DNA from: Gemmata massiliana | GTDB lineage: Bacteria; Planctomycetota; Planctomycetia; Gemmatales; Gemmataceae | Assembly (NCBI GenBank): GCA_000531095.1 | Contig: HG799462.1 | Location: forward strand, 995,551-1,059,550 | Length of the DNA: 64,000 nt | Direction: 5' to 3' | Part shown: positions 1 to 8,551 of the stretch, piece by piece | How the letters are laid out: each line of letters begins with the position of its first letter | Position numbering within the stretch: the stretch's first letter is position 1 | Position numbers and translations under genes: made by a program | Notes under the pieces: model-generated | The model's database searches: none | The model's input: only the letters and a program-made list of their open reading frames with translations | What the model was told of the DNA's origin: nothing

Positions 1-302
1 GTGTCTTCGACCTTCGTCGCGACCCCTTCGTTGTTAAAGAGTGTGACGATTTCTCGCGGACCGATCGCCGCGAGCGCGGAGTGGAGGAACTTCCCGTTAG
101 TGCCGAACGCTTCCACGATGCCGCGTGCGTCGCAGTCGTGCGTGATGTTGCACCGCGTGCCGCCGGACATGAGGATCTTCACGCCGGGTTTCTTGCCCTT
201 CTCCAGAAGGAGCACCTTGCGCCCGCGCTCGGCCGCGTGAATCGCAGCCATCAGCCCGGCAGCCCCGGCACCCACGATAATCGCGTCGAAATCGAAGCCC
301 AT
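1..302 (-). CDS. HI0933/YhiN-family FAD-dependent oxidoreductase, N-terminal part
   Basis: Only the first 100 codons are in the window; the gene runs off the left edge. The start ATG (complement of 300-302) gives MGFDFDAIIVGAGAAGLMAA, a textbook dinucleotide-binding Rossmann loop (GxGxxG at residues 11-16). It is followed by an acidic strand end (LLLEKGKKPGVKIL) and the motif SGGTRCNIT near residue 47, which is characteristic of the HI0933-like flavoproteins of unknown substrate (family knowledge). Cytoplasmic, probably FAD-bound. It is transcribed away from the restriction-modification genes. The family call is firm; the physiological reaction is not known for the family. Confidence 0.85.
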   Translation of the reverse strand, partial: MGFDFDAIIVGAGAAGLMAAIHAAERGRKVLLLEKGKKPGVKILMSGGTRCNITHDCDARGIVEAFGTNGKFLHSALAAIGPREIVTLFNNEGVATKVED

Positions 303-599
303 GACTGATATACCCTGCCGATCGGCCCGAAGCATGCAACTCACGTTGGGTTGGCTCAGCGGACATCTTACCGGTCACAGAGAGTACGCTCGACATGGAA
401 GGTTGGTATGGGGGCTGGTACGGTGGTATTGGTGGGGACGATCAGGGCCTTCGATAGTGAACTTTCTGTCGGGCCGGAACAATCGGAAAAGCTCGCTCCC
501 GGCGGAAGCGACTGAGCAGGAGTTCTCACTCCCGTGGTTCGTCCCAAGCACCGATAATGATCGAGCCCGACTTGTTGACCGAACGCAAAGGAACGTGGG
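303..599. other. Intergenic region between flavoprotein and methylase
   Basis: About 300 bases between two divergently transcribed genes. I see no convincing coding frame, hairpin or consensus promoter. It should hold the promoters of both flanking genes. Base composition is slightly more AT-rich than neighbouring coding DNA. Confidence 0.5.
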
Positions 600-1946
600 A
601 TGCCCGCACGCAGGTTTACCGTGCTCTCGTTGTTTTCTGGGGGCATGGGCCTTGACTTGGGGCTTGAGCAGACCGACCGCTTCCGGTTGCTTGCCTGTGC
701 GGAAGTCGTCCCAGCCTTCTGCAACACCATCCGCCACAACCGGGACGCGGGTCGGATCGGGGATAAGAAGCTCAAAGTCTACGAAGGCGACATCCGCGAG
801 TTGAAGGCCGATCAACTACTTTCGGACTTGGGCATCGAGCAGGGGGGGCTTGACCTGCTCGTTGGCGGGCCGCCGTGCCAGTCTTTCAGCACCACGGGCA
901 AGCGGGCCACGGTCCAAGACCCACGTGGAACCCTGCTCTGGCAATTCCTCCGGTTCGTTCAAGAACTTCGCCCCAAGATGTTCCTGATGGAGAACGTTCG
1001 GGGCCTCATGTCGGCCGCCCTTCGCCACCGGGCCATCAAGGACCGACCCGACAAGGGTGGGATGCCTCTTGAAGCTGATGAACAACCCGGTTCGGTCATC
1101 AGCCGGTTTCTATTGGACCTGCGCTACTCGTACCGACTGGACTGCTTCGAGGTCAACGCCGTCAACTACGGTGCCCCACAGCTTCGGGAGCGGGCCATCT
1201 TCATCGGTAACCGCTTCAACCGACTGGTAGAGTTCCCGGAACCGACGCACGGCAACGAGCCGCCAGCCGCGCAACCGCGGAGCTTGTTCGATGAAGAAGA
1301 GCGTACCCCGCTCCTGCCCTTCCGCACGCTTGGTGACGCCATCCAAGGCTTGAAGGAAGCGAACCCGGTTGTCATGGACTTCAGCCCGCGGAAGAAGAAG
1401 TACCTTGAGATGATTCCCCCGGGGAGCAACTGGCGTTCGCTGCCGGAAGCCGTGGCGAAGGAAGCAATGGGGAAAGCGTTTTTCGCCAAGGGGGGGCGTT
1501 CCGGCTGGTGGCGTCGGCTGACATTCGACCTCCCGTCCCCGACAATCTTGACCTTGCCCAATCACGCGGGAACCGCCCTTTGTCACCCGACGGAGACGCG
1601 AGCATTGACCCTGCGTGAATGCGCCCGCGTTCAAGAGTTCCCGGACGAATGGGAATTCTGCGGGCGGACACAGGAACAGTACACGCAGGTCGGAAACGCG
1701 GTTCCGGTGCGGTTGGGGCAGGTATGCGGACACGTACTCGCCCGGGAGCTTGAAGCCATCTACCGGAACGGATTGAAACCAGAACTGGGAGAGCACCAGC
1801 CCTGCCGGATTGTCTACGTTAAGTCACACATCCGCACGCGCCAATGGTTTAAGGCCGGTCAAACATTCCTCTGGAAAGACGGCGAGGAAGACGGCAACCC
1901 GACCTACGGCCCCGCGAAAACGAAACGCAAAGTCCGCGAAGTTTGA
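600..1946 (+). CDS. DNA (cytosine-5)-methyltransferase of a type II R-M system
   Basis: 448 residues. It transfers a methyl group from S-adenosylmethionine to C5 of cytosine in a specific duplex DNA site, protecting the host from the endonuclease encoded 25 bases downstream. The order of C5-methylase motifs is complete: motif I SLFSGGMGLDLG (residues 10-21), motif IV GGPPCQSFS with catalytic Cys93, motif VI ENVRG (131-135), motif VIII QLRERAIFIG (194-203), and motif X QVGNAVPVRLG (363-373). The target-recognition stretch lies between about 210 and 310. A roughly 70-residue tail follows motif X. Start ATG at 600 gives a normal N-terminus close to motif I. GC content looks lower than in the rest of the window, suggesting acquisition as a cassette with the next gene. 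Target sequence cannot be read from the protein. Confidence 0.93.
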   Translation: MPARRFTVLSLFSGGMGLDLGLEQTDRFRLLACAEVVPAFCNTIRHNRDAGRIGDKKLKVYEGDIRELKADQLLSDLGIEQGGLDLLVGGPPCQSFSTTGKRATVQDPRGTLLWQFLRFVQELRPKMFLMENVRGLMSAALRHRAIKDRPDKGGMPLEADEQPGSVISRFLLDLRYSYRLDCFEVNAVNYGAPQLRERAIFIGNRFNRLVEFPEPTHGNEPPAAQPRSLFDEEERTPLLPFRTLGDAIQGLKEANPVVMDFSPRKKKYLEMIPPGSNWRSLPEAVAKEAMGKAFFAKGGRSGWWRRLTFDLPSPTILTLPNHAGTALCHPTETRALTLRECARVQEFPDEWEFCGRTQEQYTQVGNAVPVRLGQVCGHVLARELEAIYRNGLKPELGEHQPCRIVYVKSHIRTRQWFKAGQTFLWKDGEEDGNPTYGPAKTKRKVREV

Positions 1947-1971
1947 GAACCAAACACCGTAGGGTGGAACG

Positions 1972-3105
1972 ATGGCAAAGAGCAAGAAGCCCAAGAAGCC
2001 CAAGAAAGTTGGAGGCGTGTCGTTGACCCGAGGGCTTTACAAGGCCATCAAAGTAGCCAAGCACGAGTTCCACCCGACACAAATTGCGGATCGACTCAAT
2101 CAAACGGACAAGGCCCGCGTTGAAGCTCTCTCCGACTCTATCTCAACCTACATCGTGAAGAACCTGCCTGAAGCCATCGAACGGCGAGACGGCTTGGAGG
2201 ATTATCGCACCAATCCCTACGTTTTGCTCACGTCCGCCAGCGTGATGAAGTTGATAGACGCTGACGCATTCGCCAATTTCTTGTTCAACAACAAGCTCTA
2301 CATGGGTCTCGAAACTTCGTTCGGGAAGTCCATCGAGTCCGTGCTCGTAATCCCATACCCCGTTGGCACCACGTCAACAGCGAAGTGGGAAGACCCTCCG
2401 GAAAAGGTCGCGGAGAGCAAAGCCCTTGTTGGACTGGACAGGGAAGAGAAGGCCGCAAAGCGCATCGACTCGGTTTGGCGTGAAATCGACAAGTCCCTCG
2501 TCGTTGACAATCGCCGATATCTGGTCAGCATCAAGAGCGGTCCGAATTGTATCAACGACACTCAAGTTACCGGCATGACTTCGGCCATTGTCCAGCAGTA
2601 CCCGAAGTGGATGGAGGAGACGAAGAAGAACTACGGTGAAGTCACCGAGCTTGACGTAATCATTGGCCTCACTTACGGGACCGACCGGACGACGAACAAC
2701 AAGGAAAACCAAATCCTCATTAAGCTGCTTCAGCAGGGTTTCGTGGAAGAGGACCGGGCGAACAAGCCGGGCGTACTCATCGATTCCGTAACTCGTTCGG
2801 TCCGCGTCTACCGACGGATCGGAATTGATTTCTGGTCAGTGATTGGCAACCCACTTCAACCCCAGAACTACAGTTTCGTCTACCTCGAAGTTCTATTGAC
2901 CTTGGCGAAAGCTTTGGCGAAGGGCATGACGGCTGCGAGCCTCGAAGAGGGGGCAAATGTGAAAATTAAACAGTTGTCGCAAGCCTTGGCGAACCTCTCG
3001 TTTCCCCGCAACAGCCTCCCTGCATGGATGCGAGAAGAGTTCAAGGACCACGAGTTGACGTGGCTTGCGGCCGCGATGACAGCGTTTTACGACGCGGGAG
3101 TTTGA
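1972..3105 (+). CDS. Probable type II restriction endonuclease, EcoO109I/PmeII-like
   Basis: 377 residues, co-directional with and 25 bases after the C5-methylase, which is the usual place for the partner endonuclease. Lysine-rich start (MAKSKKPKKPKKVGG), then an all-alpha-looking N-terminal part. A central segment around residues 108-135 (GLETSFGKSIESVL, IPYP) precedes RRYLVSIKSGPNCINDTQV (182-199), which looks like the beta-strand/Lys core of a PD-(D/E)xK nuclease; Lys188 is the candidate catalytic lysine and Glu122 and Asp166/Asp173 are candidate acids. The residue two before Lys188 is Ser, not Asp or Glu, so the canonical (D/E)xK is not intact as read. The resemblance to the EcoO109I/PmeII type is from memory of that family's IKSGP-type core, not from a search. 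Composition is visibly more AT-rich than flanking genes. Confidence 0.7.
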   Translation: MAKSKKPKKPKKVGGVSLTRGLYKAIKVAKHEFHPTQIADRLNQTDKARVEALSDSISTYIVKNLPEAIERRDGLEDYRTNPYVLLTSASVMKLIDADAFANFLFNNKLYMGLETSFGKSIESVLVIPYPVGTTSTAKWEDPPEKVAESKALVGLDREEKAAKRIDSVWREIDKSLVVDNRRYLVSIKSGPNCINDTQVTGMTSAIVQQYPKWMEETKKNYGEVTELDVIIGLTYGTDRTTNNKENQILIKLLQQGFVEEDRANKPGVLIDSVTRSVRVYRRIGIDFWSVIGNPLQPQNYSFVYLEVLLTLAKALAKGMTAASLEEGANVKIKQLSQALANLSFPRNSLPAWMREEFKDHELTWLAAAMTAFYDAGV

Positions 3106-3179
3106 CGCCTTGCGCGGGTTCGCGCTGCGCTTTATTCGGGCGCCTTGTCTCTCGTGCGCGCTTCGCGCATGCTGGAGTT

Positions 3180-4241
3180 ATGCTCTCGTTCACGACCCCC
3201 GAATTCCTGTGGCTGTCGCCGCTGGCACTGGTTGTCGCTTGGTGGTGGCGCCGGCGCCGTCGGCCCGCGCTACGCTTTAGTGATGTCAGTGGCTTCGGGA
3301 ACCACACCGGTCGGCGGGCGTCGTTTGCGGCTTGGGGCGGTCCCGTGCTTCGCGGGCTGGCGTGTCTGTGCCTCGTCGTTGCGTGCGCCGGCCCCCGCCG
3401 GCCGGACGCGCGCACGCCGCTCCCGTCCGAAGGGATCGCGCTCGTGATGGCGCTCGACGTGAGCGGCAGCATGGGCACCGAAGACGTCGCGTGGAGCCTC
3501 AACAGCCCGCCGGCGTCGCGCCTCGATGCCGCCCGGCGCGCACTGAAGTTGTTCTTGGCCGGTGGGGACGCCCCCGACGGCACGAAATTCGAGTCTCGCC
3601 CGGGCGATTCTGTGGGGTTGGTCGTGTTCGCCGCGGTGCCGCAGACCGCATGCCCGCTCACGCTCAATCACTCGGTGTTCTTCAAGGTCGTCGATGGGCT
3701 TCAGCCCAAAGGCGGCGTCGACGCGGGCACGAACATCGGTGACGCGCTCGCCGAGGCGATTGTCCGCCTCGACGCGGTCGATAACCCGAAGAAGGCCCGC
3801 GTGCTGATTCTTCTCAGCGACGGCGAACACAACGTCTTCAAGGAAGACGTGCCGGACGCGAAGAAACCCGGTATCGACCGCACGCTGAAGCCGCGCGAAG
3901 CCGCGCAACTTGCTGCGAACCTGAACGTAAAGATTTACACCATCGACGCTGGTGGCGAACCGCCTCCGGGTTCCACGCCGGACATGATCGCGCAGCGCCT
4001 GGCCGGGCGCCAGGCACTCAAGGACGTGGCCGAGATGACCAGCGGCAAGGCGTTTCACGCCACCAGCGGAACGGACCTGCTCGCCGCGTACCGCGAAATC
4101 AGTGCTCTGGAGAAGGTCAAAGATCAAGCTCCGATTTACCGCAAACACTTCGAGTATTATGCGTGGTTCGCGGGGGCCGCACTCGTCTTAATTCTGTCCA
4201 CACACGCGCTCGATCGCACCCTCTGGCGCGCGGTGACGTGA
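3180..4241 (+). CDS. batA: BatA-like VWA-domain membrane protein
   Basis: 353 residues. The ATG at 3180 is chosen because it is preceded by GGAG and starts directly with a membrane segment (residues about 8-23); frame upstream of it is not protein-like. A second hydrophobic segment lies at about 56-70. Next comes the von Willebrand A domain beginning with the MIDAS motif DVSGSMG (93-99) and continuing with a LILLSDGEHN strand. A C-terminal transmembrane helix ends the protein. This two-helix, VWA, one-helix layout is that of BatA of the Bacteroides-type aerotolerance operon. The VWA domain probably faces the periplasm. It opens a run of five Bat-type genes; the moxR and DUF58 genes that usually precede batA are absent here, their place being taken by the R-M genes. 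Confidence 0.85.
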   Translation: MLSFTTPEFLWLSPLALVVAWWWRRRRRPALRFSDVSGFGNHTGRRASFAAWGGPVLRGLACLCLVVACAGPRRPDARTPLPSEGIALVMALDVSGSMGTEDVAWSLNSPPASRLDAARRALKLFLAGGDAPDGTKFESRPGDSVGLVVFAAVPQTACPLTLNHSVFFKVVDGLQPKGGVDAGTNIGDALAEAIVRLDAVDNPKKARVLILLSDGEHNVFKEDVPDAKKPGIDRTLKPREAAQLAANLNVKIYTIDAGGEPPPGSTPDMIAQRLAGRQALKDVAEMTSGKAFHATSGTDLLAAYREISALEKVKDQAPIYRKHFEYYAWFAGAALVLILSTHALDRTLWRAVT

Positions 4242-4299
4242 GACCTTTTCGTGTGGATAGGCAATGGTGAATTTAATGGAATTTCGTTCACTGATTGCG

Positions 4300-4305
4300 T
4301 ATAAT
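4300..4305 (+). promoter_or_regulatory. Possible -10 box upstream of batB
   Basis: A perfect TATAAT lies in a 250-base, unusually AT-rich spacer between batA and batB. No good TTGACA-like -35 element stands 17 bases upstream, so this is only a candidate internal promoter for batB and the genes after it. Confidence 0.3.
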
Positions 4306-4387
4306 TCCGTTGTTGAGAGTAGTTGATCCAAGTGCGATCTGAAACTGAAGGTCGGGAACCGTGAGGAAAATGGATGCGTGCCCACCA

Positions 4388-4500
4388 AATGTTAGCCGTT
4401 TACGCGGCCAGTTGGGTGTTGGTGTAGCGTAATTGCCTGGATTTTGGCGTTCTGGTGAGTGCGACGGCCTCGCGGGGCGAGAATGTTAGCAAATGTTAGC
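4388..4500 (+). repeat. Three copies of AATGTTAGC upstream of batB
   Basis: The nonamer AATGTTAGC occurs at 4388-4396, 4482-4490 and 4492-4500, the last two being separated by one base (a direct tandem). The last copy contains the ATG used as the batB start below. The GTTAGC core recurs in two other intergenic regions of this window (near 29534-29632 and 55541-55695). It may be an operator or another protein-binding site; this is inference. Confidence 0.45.
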
Positions 4501-5611
4501 GATTAACAATGGCGCTCTTGTGAATTTCTTCAACTCGTCCTCCGGACTGGGCGGGTTGCTGACCGACGCGCGCGAATTTCTCGCGGTGGTGCGGTTGGCC
4601 CGGCCGGACGCGCTGTGGTTGCTGCTCCTGCTCCCGCTACTCGGACTGCTGAACCGCTGGGCCTCGCGGCGCCGAAAGCACGCGGTCGCAACGATCGGGC
4701 GCCCGGCGGCCGTGGCCGGTCAGCTCACTCACCCGCGCCCGCCGCGCCGGTGGATCGGGTTCACGTACCCGCTCGCGTGGGCGCTGCTCATTTTGGGCAT
4801 TGCTGGCCCCCGGTGGGGTAAGAGCGACGAACCGGGCGTCGCGGTCGGGCGCGATGTGGTCATCGTGATCGACTTGAGCCGCTCGATGCTCGCCGAAGAC
4901 ATGTCCGACCCGAAGGCGAAGACGCGCTGGGAGGGCGCCCGCGCCGGTGCTCTCGATTTGCTCAACACAATGATCCGACGCGGCGGGCACCGGGTCGGGG
5001 TGATCGTGTTCGCATCGAAGCCGAAAGTGCTCTGCCCACTCACGACCGACTACAAGCACGTAAAGGATGTACTGGAAGACATTAACGGCAAATTCCCGCC
5101 GCCGGAGTGCAAGGCCGGGGCGGACCCGAACATCACGTCCGGCACCCGTTTCGGGTCCGTGTTGATTGCTGCTGTCGAGATGCACGACGCGCAGTTCAAA
5201 GGTTCACAGGATGTGTTCTTTATCTCCGACGGCGACGACCCGGACGAGAGCGACAGGGAATGGGTACGCGGCGCGAATGCTGCCCGCGCCGCAAACGTTC
5301 CTGTTTACACTGTGGGCGTCGGCCACCCGACCAAAGTGACCGTTCCCGAAATCGAGTCTGTAGCGGACCCGTTCGGCACGAAGTTGCAGGAAGAACTGCT
5401 GGAGCAAATCGCGCGGGAGACGTCCGGGGAGTACATCGCCGCGCGTACCAGTAACCCGCAGCTCGGTGAGTTCTTTCACAATCGCATCGACGTTCAAAAG
5501 GTGCGAACCATCGTGGGCGAGGATCAGGTTCCTCAACCGAAGGAACGCTACCCGTGGGTGCTCGCCCCGGCGCTGTTATTGTTCCTCGGCGGGTGGCTAC
5601 GCGGTCGGTAA
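4493..5611 (+). CDS. batB: BatB-like VWA-domain membrane protein
   Basis: Up to 372 residues. Membrane segments at about 41-54 and 92-104 precede a VWA domain with the MIDAS motif DLSRS (127-131) and a later FFISDGDDPDES strand; a short C-terminal hydrophobic segment (ALLLFLGGWLRGR) ends it. It is the second VWA protein of the Bat locus, expected to act with BatA in a membrane complex. The start is uncertain: the ATG at 4493 lies inside a repeated AATGTTAGC motif and has no ribosome-binding site, and BatB proteins usually begin close to the first helix. GTG codons at 4520 and around 4586 are alternatives. Confidence 0.83.
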   Translation: MLAINNGALVNFFNSSSGLGGLLTDAREFLAVVRLARPDALWLLLLLPLLGLLNRWASRRRKHAVATIGRPAAVAGQLTHPRPPRRWIGFTYPLAWALLILGIAGPRWGKSDEPGVAVGRDVVIVIDLSRSMLAEDMSDPKAKTRWEGARAGALDLLNTMIRRGGHRVGVIVFASKPKVLCPLTTDYKHVKDVLEDINGKFPPPECKAGADPNITSGTRFGSVLIAAVEMHDAQFKGSQDVFFISDGDDPDESDREWVRGANAARAANVPVYTVGVGHPTKVTVPEIESVADPFGTKLQEELLEQIARETSGEYIAARTSNPQLGEFFHNRIDVQKVRTIVGEDQVPQPKERYPWVLAPALLLFLGGWLRGR

Positions 5612-5682
5612 GTAACGAGTGCGGGAAAGTGGGAGCGGCTCGGGGTACAATCGAAGGCGGAAACCGCGAAACGGAGGGTTCA

Positions 5683-6564
5683 ATGGCAACGTCGCGCGTC
5701 ACGCGGTTCGCTTGTTACCTTTTGCCCCTCTCATTTTGCCTCTTCTTAGCCGCAGCGCCGCCACAAACCGAGTCGCCGGACGATCTCATTCGCCGGGCGA
5801 ACGATGTGTTCCGCTCCGGGGACAAGGACGCGGCCGACAAGCTCTACGCGACTGCGGAGGAGCGGGCGCCCGATCCGGGGCTGGTCGCGTTCAACCGCGG
5901 TGCGGTGCTCTTTGACCGCAAGCAGTACCGCGACGCCGAACAACACTACGAGCGCGTACTGAAGGACGCCGAGTGCCCGCCGGAGCGCGCGGCGCGGGCG
6001 TGGTACAACCGCGGTACCTGCCTGTTGTGGCGCGGCGGGTCCATTGACGTGTACCGTGCGGCGATCGCGTGCTTCGAGCACACGCTCGATAGCCCCGCGG
6101 CCGATAAGCCGCTCAAGGACCGCGCTGCGGACAATTTGGAACTCGCGAAACTGCTCTGGAACGAGGAGCGGAAGAAGGAAGAGAACAAGAAGAAGTCGCC
6201 GAACACAGACGTGCCGCCGGAAGAGAACCCTCAAGCGCGGCCGGACCCGGATAAACAAGCCGGCGGGAACGATGATGCCGGTAACGAAACCGATCCCTCC
6301 CGCAACGGCAACAACCCGAAGAGTGTCGGCACCCAACCGCAACAACTGCCCAACGGTGCCAACAACCCAATGCCGACCGAGCAGACGGCGCCCGGGAACA
6401 ACGCGACCATTCAACCGCTCGAAGACAAGAGCGAGGTTCAGCAGCTCAGCGAAAAAGACGCGCGCGCGAACATGTCCGAGATCGTAAAACGCATCAAGCG
6501 CGAGCAGCAGTCGCTTCTGCGAACGCTCTACGGTCCCGAGCGCCCGAGCGTGCGGGATTGGTAG
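5683..6564 (+). CDS. batC: BatC-like TPR protein
   Basis: 293 residues. The ATG at 5683 follows a strong ACGGAGGG ribosome-binding site and begins a signal peptide (residues 1 to about 24, hydrophobic core YLLPLSFCLFLAAA). Tetratricopeptide-type helical repeats cover about 30-135 (for example LVAFNRGAVLFDRKQYRDAE). A long polar, Asn/Pro/Gln-rich low-complexity stretch follows (about 165-260), then a short conserved-looking C-terminus. Probably periplasmic or membrane-tethered, bridging the VWA proteins to BatD, by analogy with other Bat loci. It begins 71 bases after batB. Confidence 0.78.
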   Translation: MATSRVTRFACYLLPLSFCLFLAAAPPQTESPDDLIRRANDVFRSGDKDAADKLYATAEERAPDPGLVAFNRGAVLFDRKQYRDAEQHYERVLKDAECPPERAARAWYNRGTCLLWRGGSIDVYRAAIACFEHTLDSPAADKPLKDRAADNLELAKLLWNEERKKEENKKKSPNTDVPPEENPQARPDPDKQAGGNDDAGNETDPSRNGNNPKSVGTQPQQLPNGANNPMPTEQTAPGNNATIQPLEDKSEVQQLSEKDARANMSEIVKRIKREQQSLLRTLYGPERPSVRDW

Positions 6565-6622
6565 CAGTTCGGCGTGAGTGGTAACTGAGTGCAACGGCGA
6601 GTGAACGGAGGTTGGCAGAACG

Positions 6623-7633
6623 ATGACTCAGCGATGCACACTTCGCCCGCGCTGGGTTGGTATTTGCTGTTTTGCCTTTTGCCTTTTCCCTTTTGTCTTT
6701 CTCACCGCCAACGGGCAACCGGCCTTCTTCGAGCCGAAAGAGGACTACTACAAGGCGAAGGGGCGCAGCGTCCGCGTGAAGTGGGAAGTCGAACCGACGA
6801 CGGTTCAGGTGAGCAGAAATTTCTCGGTGACGATGGTGGTCACCGGTGCTCAGAACCCGACCGAGATCGTGAAGCCCGATTTGCGAAAACTGAAAGCGTT
6901 CGACGTGTTCAAGGTCACCGATGTCTCGGACCCGCCACGCGACGCGCAGGCAAAAGAGGCGCGGTTCGCGTACAAGCTCGCTCCGCGGAACACGTCCGTG
7001 AAGGAAGTGCCCGAGCTCAAGTTCCATTACTTCAACCCGTCCGCGGCGCCGGGGGCCAAACAGTTCCCGTCCACGCGGGCCGAGGCCGTCGAGATCACTG
7101 TACTGGAGCCGCCGAAGGTCGAGCGCCCCGTGGTGCCGCTCGACGCACCGGAATTCCTGTTTCACGCTGCGACCGGGCCGGACGTGCTCGGGAGCGGGCC
7201 GCAGGTGCCGTGCCGGTGGGCGTGGCTCGCGGCGGGGTGCTTCGGCCCACTCGCGGCATTCGGCTGGTTGCTCGTGTGGCGCCGGGTGTATCCGGACGCG
7301 GCACGACTCGCACGCATGCGCCGGTCGCGAGCGGCTCGGCGTGCGAACGACACGATTCGTAAAGCGAGCCGTACCCCAGACCCGCCCGCGACCATTGCGA
7401 ACGCGGTGCTGGGCTACCTGCGTGCGCGGTTCCCGCTTCCCGAATCGGCCGCGACCCCCGCGGAAATCGCCGCTGCGTTGAAAGAGCATCGCGTGCCCGA
7501 AGAGATCGCCGAACGGACGAGTGACGTGTTCCGCGCCTGTGACCGCGCCCGGTTCGCGCCTTCTGGTGACAACGAGCTGGCGCTTGCCGCGAGTGCCGAA
7601 GCCGCCGTCACCCGGCTGGAGGCGCTCGCGTGA
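6623..7633 (+). CDS. batD: BatD-like membrane protein, short form
   Basis: 336 residues, with a GGAGG ribosome-binding site about 12 bases upstream of the ATG. Signal peptide at 1 to about 31, then a beta-rich extracytoplasmic part (about 35-175) containing VKWEVEPTTVQVSRNFSV, which resembles the start of BatD/oxygen-tolerance domains. A transmembrane helix lies at 199-219 and a basic cytoplasmic tail follows, with an alpha-helical end. BatD proteins are commonly more than 500 residues with several repeats of the beta domain, so this is a reduced version. It lies between BatC and BatE, which supports the call. Confidence 0.7.
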   Translation: MTQRCTLRPRWVGICCFAFCLFPFVFLTANGQPAFFEPKEDYYKAKGRSVRVKWEVEPTTVQVSRNFSVTMVVTGAQNPTEIVKPDLRKLKAFDVFKVTDVSDPPRDAQAKEARFAYKLAPRNTSVKEVPELKFHYFNPSAAPGAKQFPSTRAEAVEITVLEPPKVERPVVPLDAPEFLFHAATGPDVLGSGPQVPCRWAWLAAGCFGPLAAFGWLLVWRRVYPDAARLARMRRSRAARRANDTIRKASRTPDPPATIANAVLGYLRARFPLPESAATPAEIAAALKEHRVPEEIAERTSDVFRACDRARFAPSGDNELALAASAEAAVTRLEALA

Positions 7634-7679
7634 ATGGTCTGGTTGCTCGGAATCAAACGGACCAAATGGGTCAAATGCT

Positions 7680-7716
7680 CCCGGGGTTGAAACCCCGGGG
7701 CCGTAATCCCCGGGTT
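7680..7716. repeat. GC-rich palindromic repeat against the batE start
   Basis: CCCGGGGTT at 7680-7688 and AACCCCGGG at 7691-7699 form a nine-base-pair stem with only two bases between them; a third CCCCGGGTT-like arm at 7707-7715 can pair alternatively with 7691-7700. An ATG at 7634, four bases after the batD end and in frame with batE, reads MVWLLGIK and then meets a stop at 7688-7690 formed by the palindrome. The repeat therefore appears to have landed in the leader of batE. Confidence 0.6.
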
Positions 7717-7717
7717 T

Positions 7718-8506
7718 ATGTGGTGTGTAGCCCTCGCGCTCCTTTGGGCCTCACCCGCACGAGCGACTTCGTCCACGGACACACTCGTTGCGGCGGAACG
7801 TGCGTTTGCGGAGGGAGTGGAACTCCGCGGCGATGCCGACCGCGCTAAGGTCGCGTTCGCGCGTGCGGCGGCCGGGTACGACGAACTCTGGGCACAAGGG
7901 CACCACACGGCCGAACTTGCGCTGAACCGCAGTCGCGCCCACCGGCTCGCCGGGAACCTGCCGCGGTGTATTGCGGCCCTTCACGACGGTTTGGCCGTCG
8001 CTCGGTTCGCTCGCCCGCTTCAGGTGGAACTCGAAGACGCGCGCTCGCGAGTGCTGTACCCGATCGAGGGCGAACTCGCGGGGCAGGGGCGCCAGCGCCA
8101 GGCACGCACTGTGAGCACACGCATGTCGCCCGCGGACGCATGGGCGCTTGCGGGTTTCGCGTGGCTCCTCGCGTGCGGTGGGATTGTGCGGTGCGTCATG
8201 ACACGGAACGCGCTCTGGCTCGCCTTCACCACGTTCTGGGTGGCCGCGCTCGGGTTGCTCACTGTGCTGTGGGTGCAGGACGCCGAGCAGCGCGTCCAGG
8301 AATCGCAGCCGCTTCTGGTAGTGACGGACGAGGTGTACTTGCGAAAGGGGAACGCGACCGAGTACCCCGCGCGAATCGAACCCGCACTGCCGAAAGGGGC
8401 AGAGGTGCGAGAACTGGTCCGGCGCGGCGGGTGGGTTCAGGTGCAGTTGCCCGGCGGAATGGCCGGCTGGCTCCCGGAGGCGTCCGTCATTCCGTGCGGC
8501 GGGTAG
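7718..8506 (+). CDS. batE: BatE-like TPR and SH3 membrane protein
   Basis: 262 residues. A short signal sequence (MWCVALALLWASPARA) is followed by TPR-like helices (about 20-105), two adjacent transmembrane helices (about 140-158 and 166-186), and a C-terminal bacterial SH3-type domain (about 200-258, VVTDEVYLRKGNATEYP through GGWVQVQLPGGMAGWLPEASV). This TPR plus SH3 layout is that of BatE, and the gene closes the Bat locus. There is no ribosome-binding site before the ATG at 7718: a GC-rich palindrome lies there instead, and the original start may have been the in-frame ATG at 7634. Confidence 0.72.
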   Translation: MWCVALALLWASPARATSSTDTLVAAERAFAEGVELRGDADRAKVAFARAAAGYDELWAQGHHTAELALNRSRAHRLAGNLPRCIAALHDGLAVARFARPLQVELEDARSRVLYPIEGELAGQGRQRQARTVSTRMSPADAWALAGFAWLLACGGIVRCVMTRNALWLAFTTFWVAALGLLTVLWVQDAEQRVQESQPLLVVTDEVYLRKGNATEYPARIEPALPKGAEVRELVRRGGWVQVQLPGGMAGWLPEASVIPCGG

Positions 8507-8551
8507 CGGACATTGAACGCCGGAACGGGAGCGTGATCTGCCCCGTTGCCT

